Source of the DNA: Priapulus caudatus | Taxonomy: Eukaryota; Priapulida; Priapulimorpha; Priapulimorphida; Priapulidae | Direction: 5' to 3' | Length of the DNA: 26,719 bases | NCBI RefSeq assembly: GCF_000485595.1 | Contig: NW_014579505.1 | Coordinates: 8,686 to 35,404 of the forward strand | Shown here: positions 11,101-16,456 of the stretch, piece after piece | How the letters are laid out: every line of letters starts with the position of its first letter | Position numbering within the stretch: the stretch's first letter is position 1 | The notes under the pieces: generated by a model | The model's input: the letters and a program-made list of their open reading frames with translations, nothing else | The model's database searches: none | What the model was told of the DNA's origin: nothing | Position numbers and translations under genes: made by a program

Positions 11101-14100
11101 GGCACACCAAAGGTCTGAGCTGTACGTCACGTAGTGTTAAGCACATGTAGGCACATATGCACACACGCACGGCGCACGCACAGCACAGCACCGCACGCAC
11201 GCAACGCACGGCACCATACACACACAGATATAAGCATGGCAGTCACTCAGCGTTGGAAACAGGAGCGGAAACACCGAGGTCTGAGCTGGAGTCAACGTAG
11301 TGTTAACACATGTACACATATGCAGCACAGCCCGCGCCGAGCCCCCTACGCACGCACCCCTCGGCACGCACGCGACGGCACGCAGCGCACAGCCGTGCAC
11401 AGCACAGGCACGCCGGCGTCCTGCCACGCAACGCACTGCAGCGCACGCAACGCACGCACGCATCCCCCCCTGTCAACGGATTCTTCCGCACGCACACATA
11501 ACAGCACACAGATATAAGCATGCAGTCACGTCACGTTGAAACACGGAGCGGCAGCACCAGGTGCTGAGGCTGACGTTCACGTAGTGTTAACGACATGTAC
11601 AGCATATGGCACACACCCACAGCACGCACGCACGCACAGCACGGCACGCACCTGGACCGCGGTACCGCACGACACCCACACACAGCCACGGCACAGCACC
11701 GCACGCAGCGCACGCGCGCGGGCCAGGCAGACGTACGCGACGGCACGCCACGAGCACCATACCGCACGCAACGCCGACGCACGCTACGCGAGCGCGACCT
11801 TGCGCCACCTCGTCCGCCCGCAACGCGGACAGCGGACGCGAACGCACCTACGGCACCCGCCAGCCGCGCCGGCGCCAGCACGCGACCAGCACGCCCCGCG
11901 TCCACGCACGCACGCGACGCACGCACCCGCACACATACACACACAGATTATATAGCATGCAGTCACTGACTTTGGATCACGGAGCCGGCACACAGGTCTG
12001 GAGCTGACGTCAACGCAGGTAACACATGTACATCATATGCACACACGCACAGGCCACGCACGGCGTACGGCTACGGCAACGCACAGCACAGCACGACACG
12101 CACATACGCACGACGCAACCAGCACGGCACGCACGCAGCGGCACCCGCACACAGGCGCCACACGCACAGCACGCACGCACTGGCACAACATACACAGCAC
12201 AGATATAAGCATGGCAGTCAGCTCACGTTGCGACACAGAGCGGCACCCAGGTTCTGAGCTGACGTCACATCAGTGTTAACACATGTAGCACATATGCACA
12301 GCACCGAGCAACGGCAGCGCACCGCCCGCACGCTAACGATCGGCAACGCGACGCACGCAGCGCACGGGCAGCGACTGCACGCGACGCAAGCACACCGCCC
12401 TCTCACGCACGCACAGGCGAACGCACGCACGCGACATACACACACAGATATAAGCATGCAGTCCATCCCACGTTGGGACACGGAGCGGCACACCAGGTCT
12501 GAGGCTGACGTCACGCCAGTGTTAACGACATGTACACATATGCACATCACGCACGCGCGCACAGCACACTGGCACTACGCACGCGACTGCACGGCAGCAC
12601 ACATACACACACGACAAGATATAAGGCATGCAGTCACTCAGCGTTGGACACGGAGCGGCACACCAGGTCTGAGCTGAGCCGTCACGTAAGTGTTAACACG
12701 AACGCTGTACACATATGCACACATAGACGCCGAACACACACAATCACACACGCAGCACGCACGCACGCAACGCACGCACACGGACATACTACACAACAGA
12801 TTATAAGCATGCAGTCACTCACGTTGCGACACGGAGCGGCACAGCCAGGTCTGAGCTGACGTCACGTAGTGTTAAGCACATGTAGGCACATATGCTGCAT
12901 GGGTCCCACGCGACGCACGAGCACGGCACGCCACGCACACACGACGCACGCACGCTACCAGCACCAATACACACTAACAGATATAAAGCATGGCTAGTGC
13001 ACTCAGTTGGACACGGAGGCGGCACACCAAGGTCTGAGGCTGACGTCACTGTAGTGTTTAACACATGTACAGCATATGCACACACGCAGCGCAACGGCAC
13101 CGCAGCGCACAACGCACCACGCACGCACAAGAGCACTGCCACGCACGCTACCCGGCGCACGCAACGCACGACGCACACGAGCAGCACGCGACGCACAGCA
13201 CTAGGGCTCACTCCCCTCGGTGCCGCCGCACATACAACACACGCATGCACGGCATACATAACATGCCTACGGCCATACACAGCACGCACGTCACCGCCGC
13301 TGCCACACACACACACATGCACGATGCCACCCAAGACACAAACACCAGCCCCGCAGCTCCGACCCTCCCACCCGTCCCGCTCGCCCCACCCTCAGCGCCG
13401 CCCTTCCGCACCCTTCAAGCAGCCTGGCAGGATCACGGCGGCGCGGCGCGGCGAGGTTGTAGCCGGCGGCGACCTCTGTTGGCGACAATCCGACTCGCAG
13501 CAGCTCCTCGGCGTTTGCGAGCAGCTCTCCCGCGAAGATCATCACCCAGTTGGTGGCGTCGCCTACCTCCTGCTCCTGCATCTGCGAAGCCATCACCAGC
13601 ATCTTCGCGGCCGGATGCTGCACCTGTAGAGGGCGCCACAGGGTTAGAAATTAACTTTTGAACAAGGGAGTCCAATGGACTCCCAAAAGAGGGAGTCCAC
13701 AGCAAAATGAGGGAGTCCGCAGTCTAAAGTTCAAAACTAAAGATATTAACAACAACGCATGTGCTTATTTTGAAGATTCATGCGGTTGCACGTCTGCCAA
13801 ACTTTCTTTGGACGTTTGCTGGAAAAATACGCTAATACCGCGAGGCCGTGCTCTGGAACAAACTAGTTAGTATATAGCAGAATTTCCAGCGAGTCACACG
13901 GACTCCTGCATATGTCAAATCAGGGAGTCCGACAGTAAATCATGTACATTAAAGATTTAAGATGTACATTTTTTTTAAAGCGCGGACGGGAGAGGCTACA
14001 GGGTCAAGAACGGGGTTTTTAGCGAATATTTTTCGATTGGAAGAACGTTTTAATTTAGGAGATACATTTTTTTTAATTAAAAAAAATCGAGGGGACGATT

Positions 14101-15726
14101 TTGAGGAAATTAATTTGAATAATAATAGTTACAGTAATAATAATAATAATAACATGGATTAGCGGCTCAAGATAACTACCGCTCCTTGAGAATAATTAAT
14201 CATAGCAATAATAATAATAATAATCGTAAACTAATTATAATAACAGTAATTATCGCCGTGCGGGGTGCATAGATGGCGCTGCCTACCTCTAGCTCCTTGA
14301 GGATCGTGGCGGCGTCGTTCGTGACGAACAGCTTTTGAAGATGATTGATCACCATCTTGTTCATACCTGGACAATCGCACGACAAACACGGGCCGAGATT
14401 ATAACGAGCATACAGAAAAAATTACATGCAGTTGTAGGTGTAACGCGGGATGAACATGATTTAAAAGAGTAATTAGAATTAATACGAATTTATTTAGTAG
14501 AGTACTAACAGATATATTCAAAATTTTAATACAAGGTGCAAGGTAGACTGTAACGATTACTGTACGTTAAGGACAAGGTAAAAGCCTTAAAAAGGTACAA
14601 GGTAGACAAAGGAAAAGCTCCGTAACGAACGTAATTAAAAATTAAACGAAGCCCTAATTAATAACTAATAATTAATGCTTCACCGTTCGGTCCGTAAGCC
14701 GTCCTTGTCGAGCGTGCCAGCTCCTGACACGCTGCTATGTTACGATAAACGGCTTCCTCCAGTCCTTGAAAATGCTAAAAAATCGAGAGCAAAGTCCCAA
14801 AGAGGATCAGGTTTAGTATGCGGTTACTAGACCAATAAATTGTGCCCTAAAAATTTTTATATTCTGATGTTATTTTAGGGCCCAATACCCTTCCATAGAC
14901 AAAACCTGTGAATTTCGCCGTGCAAAATGCACGACAACCTTTTCACTATTTACGGCCGTGTTACATAGAAAATCAAAGAAATACCTAAAGCCGTCGCTTT
15001 ATTAACATCGTACCTACATTACAAAACACTTGTCATGCAGTATTCTCCTCTTTAATCACGTTTATTTTATTAAAACATCACGACATAAAAATCACGCAAA
15101 CTTCGCTACAAACAAAACTGCCAATCTTGCATTGAACCGCACCGGACAGCGATGATTTCATTGGCCGGTGAGAAATGTCATTGTGCGGTTCAATGCAAGA
15201 TTGGCAGTTTTGTTTGTAGCGAAGTTTGCGTGATGTTTTAATAAAATAAACGTGATTAAAGAGGAGAATACTGCATGACAAGTGTTTTGTAATGTAGGTA
15301 AGATGTTAAAAAAGTGTTAATGATTTACAGTGACACGATATAAAGGTATCTATACAATAACATTAAATAATCTATTTTACATAGACTATAAGATGTCTAT
15401 GATGATTTAGGGGGCGATAAGTTCATGATCGTTGAATCTGATTAGAGTAGTAGAAACACTGTCAGTGACAGTGTCACCGACTCTGAGATAGAGAGAGGGA
15501 GCGAGTGAAGAAAGCCCGCCTATGCATGGCGTCGCCGAGAATCCAAAACGATGACTCATTCACTCATCGATTTTCACTTCACTTCGATTCGACTCGCCAA
15601 TAATTATTGTCACGAAGATAGCTCGGCCGTTCGCGAACTACATGCTACCGTTTAATTCAATCTCACCTGGGCCCCGTCTTTCATCATGCGGGCAAAGCCC
15701 GGTGCCTGTGGAACGTGCATAGCCAT
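2092..15726 (-). CDS. CCT8: CCT8, T-complex protein 1 subunit theta, 14 coding exons (whole gene span)
   Basis: Theta subunit of the eight-membered cytosolic group II chaperonin TRiC/CCT, which folds actin, tubulin and WD-repeat proteins using ATP. The exons read in order along the whole theta protein: start MAMHVPQAPGFARMM, then TAYGPNGMNKM (first ATP-site loop), FVTNDAATILKELE, the GDATN loop, ILP-DLV, MSKQYG, SETK-GSVLIKS, the apical domain, TDNIPMDDVE, DGINTF, LPGAGATEIELA (ATP site), TCPGLEQYAIKKF, and a C-terminus KPKKNEDWDED before the stop. Summed exon length is about 1713 nt, slightly more than the roughly 548-residue family norm, because the sequence between about 6.3 and 13.45 kb has spurious extra bases. 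Exons 1-3 and 10-14 are in frame with matching intron phases; exons 5-9 are frameshifted and exon 4 has one shift. I treat it as an intact gene with sequence errors. It shares an upstream region with the divergent OSTM1-like gene. Confidence 0.96.
2610..2729 (-). CDS. CCT8: CCT8 coding exon 13
   Basis: Forty codons between cttgcag and gtgagg, including AAAGIVDTFLSRHWGLRFAT and SAAVTVLQVDQ. The last part is the conserved C-terminal equatorial segment (human NAAVTVLRVDQ). In frame, phase 0. Confidence 0.97.
2895..3036. repeat. (CA)n/(CGCA)n microsatellite in CCT8 intron 12
   Basis: Alternating purine-pyrimidine CACG/CACA tract. It creates false Cys/Val and His/Thr-rich open frames on both strands. 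A second short block lies at 3184-3216, next to the exon 12 donor. Confidence 0.95.
3225..3296 (-). CDS. CCT8: CCT8 coding exon 12
   Basis: Twenty-four codons between tttacag and gtgagg: STEALSMLYASHQEGKKNSG then FNIE. It matches human LYAVHQEGNKNVGLDIE. In frame. Long CA/CGCA repeats start directly below the donor. Confidence 0.97.
3372..3680. mobile_element. Non-autonomous hAT-like element, copy 1
   Basis: The ends are inverted repeats (GGGTTCATAG at the left; CAGGGTTCGTAG read inward from the right), with ATAAGGACTTATAAGA-type inner repeats at both sides. The target ACTACGGC is repeated on both flanks (3365-3372 and 3681-3688). Eight-base target duplications and CAGGG ends are typical of hAT transposons. 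No coding capacity. Lies in CCT8 intron 11. Confidence 0.75.
3908..3923 (-). promoter_or_regulatory. CTCF-like site near the CCT8 exon 11 donor
   Basis: On the minus strand TGCCGCCAGGGGGCGA, close to the CTCF consensus, lies 11 bp inside the intron after exon 11. Inferred from the motif only. Confidence 0.4.
3935..4027 (-). CDS. CCT8: CCT8 coding exon 11
   Basis: Thirty-one codons between tgttgcag and gtacgc: TCPGLEQYAIKKFGEALEVF then PKILAENAGVK. Near-identical to human theta TCPGLEQYAIKKFAEAFEAI. Equatorial domain helix. Phase 0 at both ends and in frame. Confidence 0.98.
4204..4499. mobile_element. Inverted-repeat element with CAGAGATGCCAAC ends, copy 1
   Basis: Bounded by CAGAGATGCCAAC at the left and its inverted form (GTTGGCATCTCTG, reached after GTGG) at the right. 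About 300 bp without coding capacity. Related copies lie at 23410-23706 (inverted) and 22669-22836 (cut by the N). Located in CCT8 intron 10. Confidence 0.75.
4500..4913. other. CCT8 intron 10 remainder
   Basis: AT-rich, with a T-run near 4688. No gene seen. A GAGGGCGC motif lies about 15 bp past the exon 10 donor. Confidence 0.6.
4914..4985 (-). CDS. CCT8: CCT8 coding exon 10
   Basis: Exactly 24 codons between acceptor ctatcgcag and donor gtgagta: DPRYLPGAGATEIELARQL followed by TEYAD. The GAGATEIELA segment lines the nucleotide pocket; human theta has GGGATEIELA. In frame, phase 0 at both ends. Clean sequence again outside the error-rich block. Confidence 0.97.
5087..5429. mobile_element. 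GGGAGTCC inverted-repeat element, copy 1 (reference copy)
   Basis: About 340 bp. The left end CAGGGGTAGAAATTAAC is mirrored at the right by GTTCATTTCGCACCCTG, and many GGGAGTCC/GGACTCCC words lie near both ends. No coding capacity. This copy is clean and complete and serves as a ruler for the others at 10487, 13639 and 26212. The CAGGG ends suggest hAT, though no clear target duplication is visible here. Confidence 0.8.
5430..6060. other. CCT8 intron 9, no feature
   Basis: AT-rich intronic sequence with A-runs. The short open frames do not resemble any protein. Confidence 0.6.
6066..6292. repeat. Pyrimidine-rich tandem repeat next to the exon 9 donor
   Basis: Imperfect repeats of a unit like CCTCCTGCTTCCCCTACCCC, running right up to the exon 9 splice donor. 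The transcript would be strongly purine-rich (GGGAGGAAGCAGG) immediately after the donor. Confidence 0.85.
6298..6513 (-). CDS. CCT8: CCT8 coding exon 9 (frameshifted)
   Basis: After acceptor ggttacag the exon reads VPPTAEEMG, AYVD, EIGGTSVVVFQRADG, FSRLVVRGS, TDNIPMDDVERC and DGINTFKG, spread over all three frames, so at least four one-base errors. The best donor is gtgagc just below 6298. The visible phase does not match exon 10, so this end could be off by a few bases or also contain an error. Confidence 0.86.
6516..6767. repeat. 75-95-bp tandem repeat, three copies, starting at the exon 9 acceptor
   Basis: Three copies, each beginning TAACCATGGCA or TAACCAGGCA and continuing with CGCGTCA, GCGATCATCGTTGG and GTCGTCATTGTTATCATC. 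The first copy includes the intron end that precedes exon 9. Confidence 0.75.
6768..7325. repeat. Irregular (ATC)n/(GTT)n-rich tract in CCT8 intron 8
   Basis: A long quasi-repeat of TCATCATCA mixed with GTTGTC. Being a triplet-like repeat it leaves several frames open, giving false Ser/His/Ile-rich proteins. No gene. Confidence 0.9.
7355..7533 (-). CDS. CCT8: CCT8 coding exon 8 (frameshifted)
   Basis: After acceptor ccaaccag the exon reads GAKIIVT, GGKIGD, LALHFVNKY, MAVR, KFDIR and LSRAVPGASAPLPEL in successive frames, ending at a gtacgt donor. This corresponds to human ANVVVTGGKVADMALHYANK through the VGATALPRL segment. At least three one-base shifts are needed. Confidence 0.87.
7625..7730. 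repeat. CTG/GGCTG-rich tract in CCT8 intron 7
   Basis: Repeats of CTGCTGGCTGG. In the transcribed strand it becomes CAG/CCAG, making false Gln/Ser-rich frames. Confidence 0.9.
7835..7943 (-). CDS. CCT8: CCT8 coding exon 7 (frameshifted)
   Basis: After the acceptor gcttgcag the exon reads GSVLIKSAQNELQGFSS, then EENVLEQ and KAI, ending ACAG at a gtacgt donor. Human theta has GTVLIKTAEELMNFSKGEEN and VKAI at this place. The stop just after FSSR and the shift near KAI come from extra bases. Apical domain. Confidence 0.88.
8109..8482. mobile_element. Non-autonomous hAT-like element, copy 2
   Basis: Same ends and outer parts as the copy at 3372 (starts CAGGGTTTATAG; shares the run around TTTCTGATAGATCACCGACT), but the middle, about 8240-8345, is different sequence. 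Many single extra bases compared with copy 1, showing that this stretch is error-rich. Lies in CCT8 intron 6. Confidence 0.7.
8560..8800. repeat. CACG-rich low-complexity tract in CCT8 intron 6
   Basis: Interrupted CGCACGCA and CACACA runs. No gene. Confidence 0.8.
8820..9030. repeat. CTCCTCCT pyrimidine tract below the exon 6 donor
   Basis: Repeats of CTCCTCCTCC and CACTCCTG end about 15 bp from the exon 6 donor. Purine-rich in the transcript. Confidence 0.85.
9046..9260 (-). CDS. CCT8: CCT8 coding exon 6 (frameshifted)
   Basis: The exon starts after accgcag with GT, completing Ser, then reads YDHAGDVSRSTVDSV, VCSVL, SSSVNA, MVFKRTVEG, NTVVRIADASIVV and SETK before a gtgagg donor. This matches theta from the segment after QAC to the ITETK segment, including the start of the apical substrate-binding domain. 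At least three frame changes are needed, each of one base, as expected for insertion-rich sequence. Confidence 0.88.
9420..9600. repeat. GATA/TCTA and TA microsatellites in CCT8 intron 5
   Basis: Blocks of CTATCTATCTA, ATATATA and AGATAGATAGATAG. No gene in 9261-9760. Confidence 0.85.
9764..10312. repeat. 107-bp tandem array A carrying the 3' half of CCT8 exon 5
   Basis: Five units of about 105-112 bp (the landmark CACTGCAGG recurs at roughly 9764, 9871, 9983, 10095 and 10202), ending at the true exon at 10313. Read on the minus strand, each unit holds QYGLEDFLSQLIAEAC-coding sequence, preceded by gctag and followed by a gtgagtaacg donor, then about 55 bp of shared intron. So the array repeats the end of exon 5 plus its donor. 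Units are noisy with single-base indels. Confidence 0.85.
10313..10452 (-). CDS. CCT8: CCT8 coding exon 5 (frameshifted by sequence errors)
   Basis: This is the only exon 5 copy that runs uninterrupted from the DLVCGSV-like start (after acceptor gttgtttcag) through RDC, MSKQYG and on to the SQLIAEAC-like end. Several single extra bases break the frame. The end reads CTGCA then gtgcag; removing one base would give the gtgagta donor seen in the neighbouring partial copies. The intron phase (one base, A) fits exon 6, which starts GT, making Ser. Both flanks hold tandem arrays built from parts of this exon; see the repeats at 9760-10310 and 11065-13065. Confidence 0.85.
10487..10845. mobile_element. 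GGGAGTCC element, copy 2
   Basis: Same family as 5087-5429 but with many extra bases. It lies 35 bp upstream (transcript sense) of true exon 5 and separates it from a partial exon 5 copy at 10846-10975. Flanks AGCATGG and ACATGGCA may be remains of a target duplication. Confidence 0.8.
10846..10975 (-). pseudogene. Partial duplicate of CCT8 exon 5
   Basis: Minus strand: gttgtttcag acceptor, then DLVFSSVTNRLRDCADLCIR and VLREA, similar to the start of exon 5, but the sequence does not continue to MSKQYG. It is the copy most like the true exon and lies between it and array B. Confidence 0.7.
11065..13065. repeat. Tandem array B carrying the 5' half of CCT8 exon 5, nine copies
   Basis: Nine units start at GATATAAGCATG near 11062, 11227, 11512, 11945, 12200, 12446, 12617, 12799 and 12979. 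Each has a conserved core of about 100 bp and a variable GCAC/CACA-rich spacer, so spacing is about 160-430 bp. On the minus strand the core reads GTGTTAACAC, then an acceptor (ctcag), then DLVCRSVSNVSDC-coding sequence with a GTGAGT inside. It therefore repeats the intron end and start of exon 5. Confidence 0.85.
13424..13623 (-). CDS. CCT8: CCT8 coding exon 4
   Basis: The acceptor is ctacag. The exon reads VQHPAAKMLVMASQMQEQEV, then GDATNWVMIFAGELL, AEELLRVGL and GYNLA. A shift of one base within a GC-only run near 13440 is needed to reach the expected ILP; a one-base excess or two-base loss would do this. The exon then ends CCAG followed by gc, either a GC-type donor or a base error. The split codon G|AC joins exon 5 to give ILPDLV, which supports this end. 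The usual chaperonin loop GDGTN reads GDATN here. Confidence 0.93.
13639..13941. mobile_element. GGGAGTCC element, copy 3, truncated
   Basis: Clean copy lacking about the last 40 bp of the family. Its end is only 15 bp upstream of CCT8 exon 4 (transcript sense), so it supplies the branch-point region: CTAAC on the minus strand at 13643-13647, with the candidate A 21 nt before the exon. Confidence 0.8.
13942..14286. other. CCT8 intron 3 remainder
   Basis: AT-rich with AATAAT runs (about 14130-14250). No gene seen. Confidence 0.6.
14287..14366 (-). CDS. CCT8: CCT8 coding exon 3
   Basis: The 80-nt exon begins with GT, completing the Gly codon split from exon 2. It reads MNKMVINHLQKLF then VTNDAATILKELE and ends phase 0 at a gtaggc donor. 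TNDAATIL is the equatorial ATP-binding segment shared by all CCT subunits. The frame is intact. Confidence 0.97.
14684..14774 (-). CDS. CCT8: CCT8 coding exon 2
   Basis: The acceptor is a T-run followed by tag. The 91-nt exon reads HFQGLEEAVYRN and then ELARSTRTAYGPN, ending in the first base of a Gly codon at a gtgaag donor (phase 1). GPNG is the first nucleotide-binding loop of chaperonins. The reading frame is intact. Confidence 0.96.
15003..15309. repeat. Long near-perfect palindrome in CCT8 intron 1
   Basis: Left arm 15003-15142 and right arm 15183-15309 are reverse complements over about 125 bp, apart from about 14 extra bases in the left arm near 15081-15095. The central 40 bp has its own CACCGG/CCGGTG stem. 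Probably a fold-back or palindromic non-autonomous transposon. It creates a false open frame. Confidence 0.9.
15310..15666. other. CCT8 intron 1, proximal part
   Basis: No gene. A 19-bp palindrome ACACTGTCA-G-TGACAGTGT lies near 15450-15470, followed by GAGAGA. Confidence 0.6.
15667..15726 (-). CDS. CCT8: CCT8 coding exon 1
   Basis: Sixty nucleotides encode MAMHVPQAPGFARMMKDGAQ, matching the theta N-terminus (human begins MALHVPKAPGF). The exon ends CCAG at a gtgaga donor, phase 0. An open frame upstream would allow a longer start at 15871, but homology begins at this ATG, so I chose it. Confidence 0.96.
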
Positions 15727-15883
15727 GATTGCTGCTTCTTCTGGAACACACGCTTTCTAATTCGGATCCCTCTAACGTCGTTTCGCGCCCTCTGGCGAGC
15801 TTACCCGTAACAAAACGGCGAGCGAAAGAGGTCGCTTTTAGCGACGAAAACAAAAACAGTTTGATCATCATCTGATCAGCAGG
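15727..15883. promoter_or_regulatory. Probable bidirectional promoter of CCT8 and OSTM1
   Basis: The 157 bp between the two divergent start codons must hold both 5' UTRs unless there are upstream non-coding exons. It is CpG-rich, has no obvious TATA box, contains a GTCGCT-TTT-AGCGAC palindrome (15831-15845) and a CGCCCTCTGGCG motif near 15787. Inferred from gene arrangement. Confidence 0.7.
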
Positions 15884-16456
15884 ATGGGAGTTTTCTGCTG
15901 CTGGATTTTACCAGCTAAACGTCAACATCGTGTCGCATTTGCCGTGTTTTTATTCTACGCAGTGATGAGCTCGTCGTGCTACTGCGATCCCGTCCTCTCT
16001 GACAACAATTTGAACAACAACAACAACTTAAACAACGATATACGAACGCTCTCAAAGACAAACGACGACGCGATCAATTTTCGCAAGGCCACATCCGACC
16101 ATCGTGATCCTCCTACAGTCTTTCGCGCGGACGGTGGCGCCCTCTCGTTGAACGCAGACGACTTGATTGCTGAAGGTGGCGCCCTCTCGACCTCGAACTC
16201 CGCCCCGCCGCAGAATTCCAGCGATTCGACTCCGACGGCGGGCGGCGCTCCCTACGAGGACGAAGTCGCGATGTCGACGATCGTGGTGCCCCTTAGTGAC
16301 GTCATGACGCCGTGCGAGGCGCTCCTGGTGGCGTTTAGCGAGTCGACGGCGCGGTTCGTCCGCTGTTCCGTGCTGCACTCGCGCCCCCTGAAGATGTGCG
16401 TGAAGTGCGAGCGCGCGTTTCGCGAGCTGCGATTGCAGTATGGCGTCATCAGGCAG
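15884..16456 (+). CDS. OSTM1: OSTM1-like exon 1
   Basis: 191 codons from ATG to a gtgagc donor, phase 0. Residues about 17-33 form a hydrophobic signal segment after KRQHR, with likely cleavage around SSSCYC. Residues about 38-55 are Asn-rich. Two GGGALS-type repeats (DGGALSLN, EGGALSTS) come from GGTGGCGCCCTCTCG words. The end, from TPCEALLVAF to QYGVIRQ, is the conserved luminal start with CVKCERAF. Confidence 0.88.

Noticed and set aside
11065-13065. CRISPR-like array of conserved cores and variable spacers
   Set aside because: Cores are about 100 bp, spacers are low-complexity CACG, and the setting is an intron of an animal gene.
10852-13661. Many Thr/His/Ala/Arg-rich or Cys/Val/Ala-rich open frames
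   Set aside because: Translations of the GCAC/CACA-rich array B. The only coding similarity in the array is the CCT8 exon 5 fragment.
2092-15726. CCT8 as a decayed pseudogene
   Set aside because: Introns and splice sites are kept, clean exons are perfectly in frame, and damage maps only to the insertion-rich block.
15638-15871. Minus-strand frame with a start at 15871
   Set aside because: It contains CCT8 exon 1 in another frame; the homologous start is the ATG at 15726.
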